Positions 15,284-23,483 of a DNA stretch of 24,898 bases are shown piece after piece. How positions within the stretch are numbered: position 1 is the first letter of the stretch; each line of letters starts with the position of its first letter. Source of the stretch: Sphingomonadales bacterium UBA2369 (lineage in GTDB: Bacteria; Pseudomonadota; Alphaproteobacteria; Sphingomonadales; Sphingomonadaceae). The position numbers and the translations under genes were made by a program. Below the pieces are notes generated by a model. It ran no database searches and was not told the origin of the DNA. It saw only the letters and a list, made by a program, of their open reading frames with translations. The DNA is taken from NCBI GenBank assembly GCA_002344055.1, contig DDTH01000013.1, forward strand, positions 17,986-42,883. Reading direction: 5' to 3'.

Positions 15284-18200
15284 TTGAGCGGCCGGCTGAA
15301 GCCCCTCGACCGGCTCGAAGGTGCTCAGCGCGACGCTTCGTCGCCCGATCACCATGCCGCGCTCGCCGCGTCGGCGGGGACGGGCAAGACTCATGTGCTG
15401 ACCGCGCGCGTGCTGCGCCTGCTGCTGCGTGGCGTCGCGCCCGAGACAATCCTGTGCCTGACCTTCACCAAGGCGGGCGCCGCCGAGATGGCGCAGCGCA
15501 TTCACGGCCGGCTCGCGCGCTGGGTACGGCTGAAGCGGGCGGCGCTGGAACTCGATCTCGAAAATCTCGGCGAGGTGCCGGCGCCCCCTTTGCTCGAACT
15601 GGCGCGCAGCCTGTTCGCGCGGGTACTGGAGGCGCCCGGCGGCGGCCTGCGTATCCAGACCATCCACGCATTCGCGCAAAGCCTGCTGGGTTCCTTCCCC
15701 GCCGAGGCGGGCCTGACGCCCGGCTTCCGGCCGCTGGAGGATCGCGAGCAGCAGGTGCTGGCGCGCGCGACCCTGGCCGATCTGCTGGTGCGGGCGGAGG
15801 AAGGCGGCGACTTGCCGCTGATCCGCGACGTGCAGGCGCTGTCGCTGCGCTTCGGCGAGGCGGCGGCCGAAGGCCTGCTGCAGGCCGCGGCGCGGGTGCC
15901 GGCTGCGATGGCGGCGCTCGGCGCGGCGCAGGGGATCGAGCCTCGACTGCGCGACGCCTTCGGACTCGCGCAGGGCGAGATCGAGGATTTGATCGCTGCC
16001 GAATGCGGCGACGACCGGTTCGACATGGCGTCTCTGGCGCGTGCGGCAGAGGCGAATGCCGCGTGGGGTACCGCGACCGGACTGGGCTTTGCCGACCGGA
16101 TAGCGGCGTGGCGGGCAGCCGATCCGGCGGCGCGGGCGGCATCGCTAGACGATCTGCTCGGCGTGTTCGTCACCGGCAAGGGTGAGCCGCGCAAGGCGAG
16201 TTCCGGGCTGCTGAAGGTCGCGCCCGATTATCCAGAATATGCCGCGCGGCTGGCGGAATCCTGCGGGCGGCTGCTGACCATGTGGCGGACGGCGGAGTGG
16301 GTCGCGCTCGCCGCAGCCGGGCTGCGGGCCGGGCAGGCCTTTGCCGGCGCCTATGCCGAGGCAAAGCGGGCGCAGGGGCTGGTCGATTTCGACGACCTGA
16401 TCCGCGAGGCGGAGAAGTTGCTGGCGACGCCGGGCATGGGCGATTGGGTCCGCTACAAGCTCGACCAGCAGACGGATCACATCTTGGTCGATGAGGCGCA
16501 GGATACGAACCGCGCGCAATGGCGGATCGTGGAGGCGCTCGCCGGGGAGTTTTTCGCAAGCGAGGATTGGAGCCGGAGGCATCGCACGATCTTCACTGTC
16601 GGCGACTTCAAACAGGCGATCTTCAGCTTCCAGGGTACCGATCCTGCCGAATTCGAGCGAGCGCGAAGCAAATTCGCCGGAAGTGCCAACGCATTTCGGG
16701 AGGCAAAGAGAGACGAGATCCAGAAGTCTGGCGGGTTCCGGATTGCGCGCGCCGATGAGTTGCCGCCGGCCTTTCTTGACCTGTCGATGGACCGGAGCTT
16801 CCGTTCCGCCCCGCCTGTGCTGGAAGCGGTGGATAGCGTCATCGGCGAACTCGGGCACGAAACGATCGGTCTGCCGAGCCTGCCCAACCGGCATGAGAGC
16901 CACAATGCTAAGCTGCCCGGTTCCGTGACCCTGTGGCGGCCGTTTGTCGCCGAGGCCGAGGAAGAGGATGAAGGCGAGGAAGGCTGGCTGAGCGATTCCG
17001 TTCGCCTCTATGCGCGCAAACTCGCGCGGCAGGTTAAGGCCTGGATCGATCGGCCGTTCCCGGTCGGGAAGGAGCGCCGTCCGCTCCAGCCGCAGGATAT
17101 ATTGATCCTGCTCAGGAGCCGGGGCGAACTGGCCGGGCTGATCGTCGCGCGACTGCATGCCGAGGGCGTGCCGGTGGCGGGCGTCGACCGGATGACCCTG
17201 TCGGCGCCTTTGGTGGTGCAGGATCTGCTCGCGGCGGCGCGCTTCGCGATCCAGCCGCTGGACGACCTCAATCTCGCCGGTTTGCTCGTCTCGCCTTTGC
17301 TCGGCTGGAGCCAGGACGATCTGTATGCAGCGGCGAAAGGCCGCGAAGGGAAGGCGCTCTGGCCATGGCTGCGCGCGCAGAGCCAGCTGAACCTGCAACC
17401 GCTCTACGACATGCTCGGCCACGCTGACCTCGCCACCCCGCACGAATTTTTCGAGCGTCTGCTGTCGGGGCCGCTGGACGGACGGCGCAAATTGCAGGCG
17501 CGGCTGGGCGTCGAGGCGCGCGATCCGATCGAGGAATTGCTGACCAGCGCGCTGGAGTTCGAGAAGAATGGCGCGCCTTCGCTGGCGCGTTTCCTGGACT
17601 GGTTCGCGCGCGGCACGGTGGAGATCACGCGCGATCCCTCCGCGCCGCGCGATGCCGTGCGGGTGATGACCGTGCATGGCGCGAAGGGACTGGAGGCTCC
17701 GGTGGTGATCCTGGCCGATGCCTGCGCCGATCCCAAGCGGATGGGCGGCGGCGTGCGCTTCGCGGGCCTGCCGATGGGCGATGAGGGCGTCGTGCCAGTG
17801 CCGCGTCCGGCCAAGGGGCTGGAGATTGAGCGGCTCTCACCCATCATCGCCGCCAAGGATGAGCGCGACCGGCAGGAGCATTGGCGATTGCTCTACGTCG
17901 CGATGACCCGGGCGCGGGAGCGGCTGTATGTCGGCGGCGCGCTGGGCGCACGGGCGAAGGCCCCGCCGGAGGAGAGCTGGTATACGGCGGTCGAGCGGGG
18001 GCTGGCTGCTCTGGATGCCGGCTGGGAAGAGGATGCGGATTGGGGCGGGGCGATCGCGCATGGTGCTGTGACCAGGGACCACCCCCAACCCCTCCAAGGA
18101 GTCTTGGAGGGGAGTCAGGCTATCACTGGCCCAGACGCCCCTGACTCCCCTCCAGCCGTTGCTGGTGGGGCTGGTGGTGGTTCTTCCTTGCCAGCCTGGC

Positions 18201-18811
18201 TCAAACAAGCGGCCCCTGCCGAAGAGCGCCCCCCACGCCCGCTCGCACCGTCGTCCCTTGGTGAGGACGAAGCGCCTTACCCGCCTCCCGGACCGGAGCT
18301 TCGGCGCGAGGCGCTGCGTGGGAAACTCCTGCATCGCCTGTTCGAACGCCTGCCCGACGTGCCGGCGGAGGACCGGCGCGCGCGGGCCGAGGCCTGGCTG
18401 GAACGCTCCGGCGACGCGCCGGACCCCGCCTTCCGCGAGACCCTGATCGACGCCGCCTGTCGCGTCATCGACGATCCCCGCTTCGCCGACCTGTTCTCTG
18501 CAAACGCGCTGGCCGAAGCGCCGATCGCGGCGACGGTGGCGGGCGGGCAGGTGATTGCCGGCACCGCTGACCGCTTGCTGATCACCGGCACCCGCATTCT
18601 GGTCGCCGACTTTAAGACCGGTCGGCGGGTGCCGGAGCGGGCGGAGGAAGCGCCGGTCTCGCATCTGCGGCAGATGGCGGCCTATCGCGCCGCTCTCGCA
18701 ATCATCTTTCCCGGGCGAAGAATCGACGCGGCCTTGCTCTACACTTCCGGGCCGCTGCTGCTGCCGCTCGCCGACGATCTGCTCGACGCGTACGCGCCCG
18801 TGCCCGCTTGA
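15284..18811 (+). CDS. addA: Double-strand break repair helicase AddA
   Basis: AddA is the UvrD/Rep-type 3'-5' helicase and nuclease subunit that pairs with AddB. The 1175 residues show Walker A ASAGTGKT (from about 29), CLTFTKAGAAEM, FDDLIREAE, the Walker B region ILVDEAQDTNRAQW, VGDFKQAIFSFQG, VMTVHGAKGLEAPVV and YVAMTRARERLY. The C-terminal PD-(D/E)XK nuclease has Asp1109 and Lys1111 in LVADFKTG. The frame has no ATG near its beginning. The best start is TTG at 15284 (giving MSGRLKPLDRLEGAQRDASS), without a good Shine-Dalgarno sequence, so the exact start is uncertain. A palindromic repeat within the frame adds roughly 40 Gly/Pro-rich residues (about 930-970) between the helicase and nuclease parts. 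The frame stays open, so the protein is probably functional. trxA follows 59 bases downstream. Confidence 0.93.
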   Translation: MSGRLKPLDRLEGAQRDASSPDHHAALAASAGTGKTHVLTARVLRLLLRGVAPETILCLTFTKAGAAEMAQRIHGRLARWVRLKRAALELDLENLGEVPAPPLLELARSLFARVLEAPGGGLRIQTIHAFAQSLLGSFPAEAGLTPGFRPLEDREQQVLARATLADLLVRAEEGGDLPLIRDVQALSLRFGEAAAEGLLQAAARVPAAMAALGAAQGIEPRLRDAFGLAQGEIEDLIAAECGDDRFDMASLARAAEANAAWGTATGLGFADRIAAWRAADPAARAASLDDLLGVFVTGKGEPRKASSGLLKVAPDYPEYAARLAESCGRLLTMWRTAEWVALAAAGLRAGQAFAGAYAEAKRAQGLVDFDDLIREAEKLLATPGMGDWVRYKLDQQTDHILVDEAQDTNRAQWRIVEALAGEFFASEDWSRRHRTIFTVGDFKQAIFSFQGTDPAEFERARSKFAGSANAFREAKRDEIQKSGGFRIARADELPPAFLDLSMDRSFRSAPPVLEAVDSVIGELGHETIGLPSLPNRHESHNAKLPGSVTLWRPFVAEAEEEDEGEEGWLSDSVRLYARKLARQVKAWIDRPFPVGKERRPLQPQDILILLRSRGELAGLIVARLHAEGVPVAGVDRMTLSAPLVVQDLLAAARFAIQPLDDLNLAGLLVSPLLGWSQDDLYAAAKGREGKALWPWLRAQSQLNLQPLYDMLGHADLATPHEFFERLLSGPLDGRRKLQARLGVEARDPIEELLTSALEFEKNGAPSLARFLDWFARGTVEITRDPSAPRDAVRVMTVHGAKGLEAPVVILADACADPKRMGGGVRFAGLPMGDEGVVPVPRPAKGLEIERLSPIIAAKDERDRQEHWRLLYVAMTRARERLYVGGALGARAKAPPEESWYTAVERGLAALDAGWEEDADWGGAIAHGAVTRDHPQPLQGVLEGSQAITGPDAPDSPPAVAGGAGGGSSLPAWLKQAAPAEERPPRPLAPSSLGEDEAPYPPPGPELRREALRGKLLHRLFERLPDVPAEDRRARAEAWLERSGDAPDPAFRETLIDAACRVIDDPRFADLFSANALAEAPIAATVAGGQVIAGTADRLLITGTRILVADFKTGRRVPERAEEAPVSHLRQMAAYRAALAIIFPGRRIDAALLYTSGPLLLPLADDLLDAYAPVPA
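18077..18181. repeat. Palindromic repeat element inside addA, read in frame
   Basis: Two overlapping inverted repeats. Stem A: CCCCTCCAAG (18089-18098) with CTTGGAGGGG (18103-18112), perfect 10 bp, loop GAGT. Stem B: TGGAGGGGAGTCAGG (18105-18119) with CCTGACTCCCCTCCA (18140-18154), perfect 15 bp, 20-base loop. They share the GGAGGGG arm, so only one can form at a time. The flanks GACCACCCCCAAC (left) and GTTGCTGGTGGGGCTGGTGG (right) are loosely complementary as well, giving an outer boundary near 18077-18181. Stems this long and perfect are not expected in ordinary coding sequence. I infer a dispersed palindromic (REP-like) element; no second copy was found in this window. Confidence 0.7.
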
Positions 18812-18870
18812 GGCGGGACAAGGCGCTGCCTACATTCCAACCCGAACCATCGCTCCGGAGATAAGAGAAA

Positions 18871-19191
18871 ATGGCCACCAAGACCGTTACCGACGCCAGT
18901 TTCGAAGCCGACGTGCTGTCGGCGGAAGGCCCCGTCCTGGTCGATTTCTGGGCTGAATGGTGCACGCCGTGCAAGGCGATCGCCCCGGCGCTGGAGCAGA
19001 TCAGCGAGGAACTGGGCGAGAAGGTGACGATCGCCAAGCTGGATATCGACGAGAATCCCGACACGGCCGGCAAATATGGCGTGATGAGCATCCCGACCAT
19101 GATCCTGTTCAAGGGCGGCGAACGGGCCGCGACCAAGGTCGGCGCCGCGCCGAAGAGTCAGCTGCAGAGCTGGCTCGAAGGCGAACTCTAG
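18871..19191 (+). CDS. trxA: Thioredoxin
   Basis: A 106-residue cytoplasmic thioredoxin, the general disulphide reductant recharged by thioredoxin reductase. It has the full fold: VLVDFWAEW, the active site WCTPC (Trp30, Cys31, Thr32, Pro33, Cys34), KLDIDENPDTAGKYGV, then the cis-Pro loop SIPTMILFKGGE. The active site has Thr where the canonical thioredoxin has Gly (WCGPC), which may shift redox potential or partner choice. GGAG (18857-18860) lies ten bases before the ATG. Being downstream of addA on the same strand matches the addA-trxA order I recall from other alphaproteobacteria. Confidence 0.96.
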   Translation: MATKTVTDASFEADVLSAEGPVLVDFWAEWCTPCKAIAPALEQISEELGEKVTIAKLDIDENPDTAGKYGVMSIPTMILFKGGERAATKVGAAPKSQLQSWLEGEL

Positions 19192-19304
19192 GGCCAGCCC
19201 GCGGGTCGGCCGGTCTTCAGCGGCAAGGCCCGGCTTTCCGCGCTCATATTCTCGTGCGGCCAAGGCATGGACCTTGGCGGGCTGCGACACTATGTCGGCC
19301 GCGC

Positions 19305-19562
19305 ATGCAGTTCCTGCTTCTCCTGTCCGCTCTGCTGAGCGCGGTCACCGGCGCCTTCGCCGGTACGCGTGCCGTGGAAGCGCCGGTGAGCCAGGCGGAG
19401 GCCCAGGCCCCCGCGGCGGAACGCGTCGCCGCGGTGGCGCAGGCCGCCGTCACGCTGCCCTTGCAGCGCCGTCCCGCGACGATCGAATCGCGGCCCATCA
19501 TCTTCACGCCCGCCGCGTTGCCGGCTGCGGCGCCGCTGGCGGATATTCGCCTGAACGAGTGA
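19305..19562 (+). CDS. Small exported or membrane-anchored protein, unknown function
   Basis: An 85-residue product starting MQFLLLLSALLSAVTGAFAG, a good signal peptide or anchor, followed by an Ala/Val/Pro-rich stretch (AEAQAPAAERVAAVAQAAV) and then QRRPATIESRPIIFTPAALP. It ends LADIRLNE. No domain is recognised. The frame is open further upstream but overlaps trxA there; the ATG at 19305 is the first that gives the signal sequence. No strong Shine-Dalgarno sequence is visible. It lies between trxA and secA on the same strand. A chance frame cannot be excluded, but the N-terminus argues for a real gene. Confidence 0.55.
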   Translation: MQFLLLLSALLSAVTGAFAGTRAVEAPVSQAEAQAPAAERVAAVAQAAVTLPLQRRPATIESRPIIFTPAALPAAAPLADIRLNE

Positions 19563-19657
19563 CGCGGGCGCGTTTGCGTCCCTTTTCCGTCCTATCTTCT
19601 TCGTGTCCCGCGCAACTGGCGCCGGGCGCCCCAAATTAAAAAGCAGGAATCCAGCCC

Positions 19658-22369
19658 ATGTTCGGTGGCTTCGCCAAGAGAATCTTCGGTTCGTCGAATG
19701 ATCGCTACGTTCGTTCGCTTCAGAAAATCGTCAAGCAGATCAACGACCTGGAAGCGGACATTTCCTCGCTGTCCGATGAGGAGCTGAAGGCGCAGACGGT
19801 CAAGCTGCGCGCCCGGCTCGCGGATGGCGAGAGCCTGAACGACGTGCTGCCGGAAGCCTTCGCTACCGTACGCGAAGCCTCGGTGCGTGTGCTGGGCATG
19901 CGCCATTTCGACGTGCAGCTGATCGGCGGCATGGTGCTCCACCGCGGCGAGATCGCCGAGATGCGGACCGGCGAAGGCAAGACGCTCGTCGCGACGCTGG
20001 CCACCTACCTGAACGCGCTCGACGAGAAGGGCGTCCACGTCATCACCGTGAACGACTATCTCGCCCGGCGCGACGCGGAATGGATGGGGCAGATTTACCG
20101 CTTCCTTGGCATGACCGTGGGCGTGATCGTGCCGAATCTGACGGACCAGGAACGGCGCGAAGCCTATGGCAGCGACATCACCTACGGTACGAACAACGAA
20201 TTCGGCTTCGATTATCTGCGCGACAATATGAAATATGACCGCGCCTCCATGTCGCAGCGGCCGTTCAATTTCGCGATCGTCGACGAGGTGGACTCGATCC
20301 TGGTGGACGAGGCTCGCACGCCTTTGATCATCTCCGGCCCGACCGAGGACAAGAGCGAACTCTACATCGCCCTCGACGGTTTCGTGAAGGAACTGGACGC
20401 GGAAGATTACGAGCATGACGAGAAGACCAAGGCCGTCACGTTGACCGAGGAAGGCACGGAGCGGGTCGAGCGCGTGCTGGAGGCGGAGGGGCTGCTGGTC
20501 GGCTCCAACCTCTACGATTTCGAGAATACGCAGGTGGTTCATCACCTGAACCAGGCGCTGCGCGCCAACGTGGCCTACAAGAAGGACGTCGATTACATCG
20601 TGAAGGGCGGCAAGGTCGTCATCATCGATCCGTTCACGGGCCGTATGATGGACGGGCGGCGCTGGTCGGATGGTCTGCATCAGGCGGTGGAGGCCAAGGA
20701 AAAGGTCACGATCGAGCCGGAGAACCAGACGCTCGCGTCGATCACCTTCCAGAATTATTTCCGCATGTACCCGAAGCTCAGCGGCATGACCGGTACTGCC
20801 GCGACCGAGGCAGCGGAATTTTACGACATCTACAAGATGAACGTCGTCACCATCCCGACGAACAAGCCGGTGCAGCGCGAGGATGATGTCGATCAATTCT
20901 ACAAGAATCAGGAAGACAAGTTCGCGGCCATCACCAAGACGGTGAAGGAAGCGTCCGACAAGGGCCAGCCGGTGCTGGTCGGCACCGTGTCGATCGAGAA
21001 ATCGGAGCTTCTGTCGGACTATTTCACCAAGGTCGGGGTGAAGCATGAAGTGCTGAACGCCCGCCAGCACGAGCGCGAGGCGCATATCGTGGCGCAGGCA
21101 GGCCGGCTTGGCGCGGTGACCATCGCCACCAATATGGCGGGTCGCGGGACCGATATTCAGCTGGGCGGCAATATCGAGTTCCGGATCGAGGACGAACTGG
21201 GCGAGATGGAGCCCGGCCCGGCGCGCGACGCCGCCGAGCAGAAGATCAAGGACGAAGTGACGGCAGAGAAGGACCAGGTCCGCGCGGCCGGCGGTTTGTT
21301 CGTGCTCGGCACGGAGCGGCACGAAAGCCGCCGCATCGACAACCAGCTGCGCGGCCGTTCTGGCCGTCAGGGCGATCCGGGTTTCAGCCGTTTCTATCTG
21401 AGCCTCGACGATGATCTGCTGCGCATCTTCGGGCCGCAGACCATGTTCTCGAAGATGGTGCGCTCGAACCTGGAGGAAGGCGAGGCGATCATCTCGCCAT
21501 GGATCGCCAAGGCCATCCAGACCGCGCAGAAGAAGGTCGAGGCCCGCAATTATGACATCCGCAAGCAGGTCGTCGAATATGATGACGTGATGAATGACCA
21601 GCGGAAGGTCATTTACGAGCAGCGCGCGGACATCATGGACGCGGACACGATCAACGAGGTCGTGATCGACATGCGCACCGACACGGTGAACCAGATCGTC
21701 GGCGAGGCGATTCCGCCCAACACCTATCCCGAGCAATGGGATCTCGAACTGCTGAAGACCCGCACCGCGGACGTGTTCGGGCTGGAGCCGCCCTATGAGG
21801 ATTGGGTGAAGGAGGAAGCCGTCGATCCGGAGATGTTCGTCGAGCGGCTGCAGGCGCTGGCCGACAAGCAGATCGAGCAGAAGACGACCGAGATTCCGCC
21901 CGAAACCTGGGCGCAGATCGAGAAGAATTACATGCTGCAATTCCTCGATCATCACTGGAAGGAGCATCTGTCGATGCTCGATGCGCTCCGCCAGGTCGTG
22001 CACCTTCGCGCCTACGCCCAGCGCAAGCCGATCGACGAATATAAGCATGAGGCGTTCGCGATGTTCGAGCGGATGCTGGGCGTGATCCGCGAGGACGTGA
22101 CCGGTTCGCTGGCCCGCGCCCAATTCAGCTTCGAGCCGCAGCCGCTGCCGCAGATGCCGGACATTTTCACGACCCACATCGATCCCTTCTCGGGCGATGA
22201 CGACACGTATGATGTCGACGCGGGTACGGGCGCGATCCTCTCGCGCCTCCCGCCGCTGCAATCGCCGCAGCCGGACATGCCGGCGGGCGTGGAACCGGTA
22301 AGCCGCAATGCGCCGTGCCCGTGCGGGTCTGGCCGCAAGTACAAGCATTGCCACGGTGCGCTGGACTGA
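19658..22369 (+). CDS. secA: Preprotein translocase ATPase SecA
   Basis: SecA is the motor that pushes unfolded preproteins through SecYEG. The 903-residue protein is collinear with E. coli SecA (901): Walker A MRTGEGKT at 102-109 (Lys108), Walker B DEVD at 209-212, SILVDEARTPLIISG, the SGMTGTA motif, TNMAGRGTDIQLGGN and GRSGRQGDPG of the second motor domain, and HHWKEHL of the helical scaffold. The C-terminal zinc-binding tail has Cys887, Cys889, Cys898 and His899 (CPCGSGRKYKHCHG), which binds SecB and phospholipid. AGGA (19645-19648) lies nine bases before the ATG. A strong terminator follows. A 936-residue open frame on the opposite strand is a composition artefact. Confidence 0.98.
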   Translation: MFGGFAKRIFGSSNDRYVRSLQKIVKQINDLEADISSLSDEELKAQTVKLRARLADGESLNDVLPEAFATVREASVRVLGMRHFDVQLIGGMVLHRGEIAEMRTGEGKTLVATLATYLNALDEKGVHVITVNDYLARRDAEWMGQIYRFLGMTVGVIVPNLTDQERREAYGSDITYGTNNEFGFDYLRDNMKYDRASMSQRPFNFAIVDEVDSILVDEARTPLIISGPTEDKSELYIALDGFVKELDAEDYEHDEKTKAVTLTEEGTERVERVLEAEGLLVGSNLYDFENTQVVHHLNQALRANVAYKKDVDYIVKGGKVVIIDPFTGRMMDGRRWSDGLHQAVEAKEKVTIEPENQTLASITFQNYFRMYPKLSGMTGTAATEAAEFYDIYKMNVVTIPTNKPVQREDDVDQFYKNQEDKFAAITKTVKEASDKGQPVLVGTVSIEKSELLSDYFTKVGVKHEVLNARQHEREAHIVAQAGRLGAVTIATNMAGRGTDIQLGGNIEFRIEDELGEMEPGPARDAAEQKIKDEVTAEKDQVRAAGGLFVLGTERHESRRIDNQLRGRSGRQGDPGFSRFYLSLDDDLLRIFGPQTMFSKMVRSNLEEGEAIISPWIAKAIQTAQKKVEARNYDIRKQVVEYDDVMNDQRKVIYEQRADIMDADTINEVVIDMRTDTVNQIVGEAIPPNTYPEQWDLELLKTRTADVFGLEPPYEDWVKEEAVDPEMFVERLQALADKQIEQKTTEIPPETWAQIEKNYMLQFLDHHWKEHLSMLDALRQVVHLRAYAQRKPIDEYKHEAFAMFERMLGVIREDVTGSLARAQFSFEPQPLPQMPDIFTTHIDPFSGDDDTYDVDAGTGAILSRLPPLQSPQPDMPAGVEPVSRNAPCPCGSGRKYKHCHGALD

Positions 22370-22400
22370 GTTCCGGCGCACCGCGCGCGGACGCAAAGGC

Positions 22401-22437
22401 AAACGGGCAGGTGCACCAGGGTGCGCCTGCCCGTTTT
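22401..22437. terminator. Bidirectional terminator between secA and tRNA-Asn
   Basis: An 11-bp perfect outer stem, AAACGGGCAGG (22401-22411) with CCTGCCCGTTT (22426-22436), continues inward for about five more pairs (one G-T) to a 4-base loop. TTTT closes the plus-strand side (22434-22437) and AAA the other. It can end secA transcripts on plus and tRNA-Asn transcripts on minus. Confidence 0.88.
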
Positions 22438-22459
22438 GCTATCTACCGGAGCTGAAAAG

Positions 22460-22534
22460 TGGCTCCCCGAGTTGGATTCGAACCAACGACCAAGTGATTA
22501 ACAGTCACCTACTCTACCGCTGAGCTATCGGGGA
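22460..22534 (-). tRNA. tRNA-Asn (anticodon GTT)
   Basis: Read on the minus strand the gene begins TCCCCGATAGCTCAG and ends CTCGGGGAGCCA. The acceptor arm pairs over 7 bp (TCCCCGA at 22534-22528 with TCGGGGA at 22470-22464), the discriminator is G, and the CCA end is encoded (22462-22460). The anticodon loop CTGTTAA carries GTT, which reads Asn codons AAC/AAT. The T-arm GGTTCGAATCC is canonical. Length is 75 bases including CCA. Confidence 0.97.
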
Positions 22535-22588
22535 GCAGCCTCACGGGCGAAGCGCGCCTATACCAGCCTGATCGGCGTCCGCAAGGCT

Positions 22589-23368
22589 TTAGGACGCGAA
22601 TTGCTCCATCGTTATGCGTTCATCCAGCGCATGTTCCGGATCGAACATCAGAGTGAGCGCCCGCGTGCGGTCGATCACGACCTCCACCCGGTCGATGTCG
22701 CGCACCTCCAGCTGATCGGCCACGGCCGAGACCGGGCGCTTCTTCGGGTCGAGCACGCGAAAGGCGATGCGTGTTTCGTCGGGGATCAGGGCGCCACGCC
22801 ACCGGCGGGGGCGGAACGGGCTGATCGGGGTCAAGGCCACCAGTTTGGAATTCAGCGGCAGGATCGGGCCGTGCGCGGAATAATTATAGGCGGTCGAGCC
22901 TGCCGGCGTCGCCACAAGCACGCCGTCGCAGACCAGTTGCGAGACGACGACGCGGCCGTTCACAGACACTTCGATCCAGGCCGTCTGACGCGTTTCGCGC
23001 AGCAGGCTCACTTCGTTGATCGCCGGGTGGCGGACTTCATCGCCATTGATTCGGTGCGCGACCATTTCCAGGGGCGCGACCGAGAATGCCTTGGCGCGTT
23101 CGATCCGCTCCAGCAGCCCGTCCAGCCGCCATTCGTTCATCAGAAAGCCGACCGTGCCGCGGTTGATGCCGAACACCGGGCACAATTTCTCCCGCGCGAG
23201 CATGTCGTGCAGCGTCTGCAGCATGAAGCCGTCGCCGCCCAGGGCGATGACCAGATCGGCCTCTTCCGGCGGCACGAAGTCGTAGCGTTCGCGCAGCAGC
23301 TTTTCGGCGACGCGCGCGGGTTTCGCCGGTGAGGCGACCAGCGCCATTTTCTCGCCAATGCGCGTCAT
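22589..23368 (-). CDS. nadK: NAD kinase
   Basis: NAD kinase phosphorylates NAD to NADP in the cytoplasm and is the only route to NADP in most bacteria. The 259-residue protein has the catalytic GGDG (44-47, Asp46), FGINRGTVGFL, the NE pair (118-119), and CDGVLVATPAGSTAYNYSAHGP (147-168), all in family order. It is somewhat shorter than typical bacterial NadK (about 290 residues), mainly at the N-terminus. The start at 23368 is the longest with ATG; an alternative ATG at 23347 (MALVASP) begins exactly at the first beta-strand and is possible. Neither has a strong Shine-Dalgarno sequence. It lies upstream of tRNA-Asn on the same strand and diverges from the EAL gene, with about 115 bases between the starts. 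Confidence 0.95.
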   Translation of the reverse strand: MTRIGEKMALVASPAKPARVAEKLLRERYDFVPPEEADLVIALGGDGFMLQTLHDMLAREKLCPVFGINRGTVGFLMNEWRLDGLLERIERAKAFSVAPLEMVAHRINGDEVRHPAINEVSLLRETRQTAWIEVSVNGRVVVSQLVCDGVLVATPAGSTAYNYSAHGPILPLNSKLVALTPISPFRPRRWRGALIPDETRIAFRVLDPKKRPVSAVADQLEVRDIDRVEVVIDRTRALTLMFDPEHALDERITMEQFAS

Positions 23369-23483
23369 GGCGACAGGCTAAAGCGCCGCGCGGGCGCTCG
23401 CAAGCGCGAGCTGTGCCGTGGCGGGCCGGCAGTTGGTACGGCGGCAGTTGGCGAGGCCGGGGGCGTTGGCTAGACAAGCCGCC

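Noticed and set aside
19259..19278. 7-bp hairpin GCCAAGG / CCTTGGC after trxA
   Set aside because: No T-tract follows, so it is not a convincing terminator.
19592..22402. 936-codon open frame on the minus strand opposite secA
   Set aside because: secA on plus is complete and conserved; the antisense frame is His/Leu/Arg/Asp-rich without recognisable motifs and runs through the terminator.
23410..23455. Short direct repeat CGGCAGTTGG twice, 16 bases apart, between nadK and the EAL gene
   Set aside because: Only two short copies in GC-rich DNA; not enough to call a regulatory repeat.
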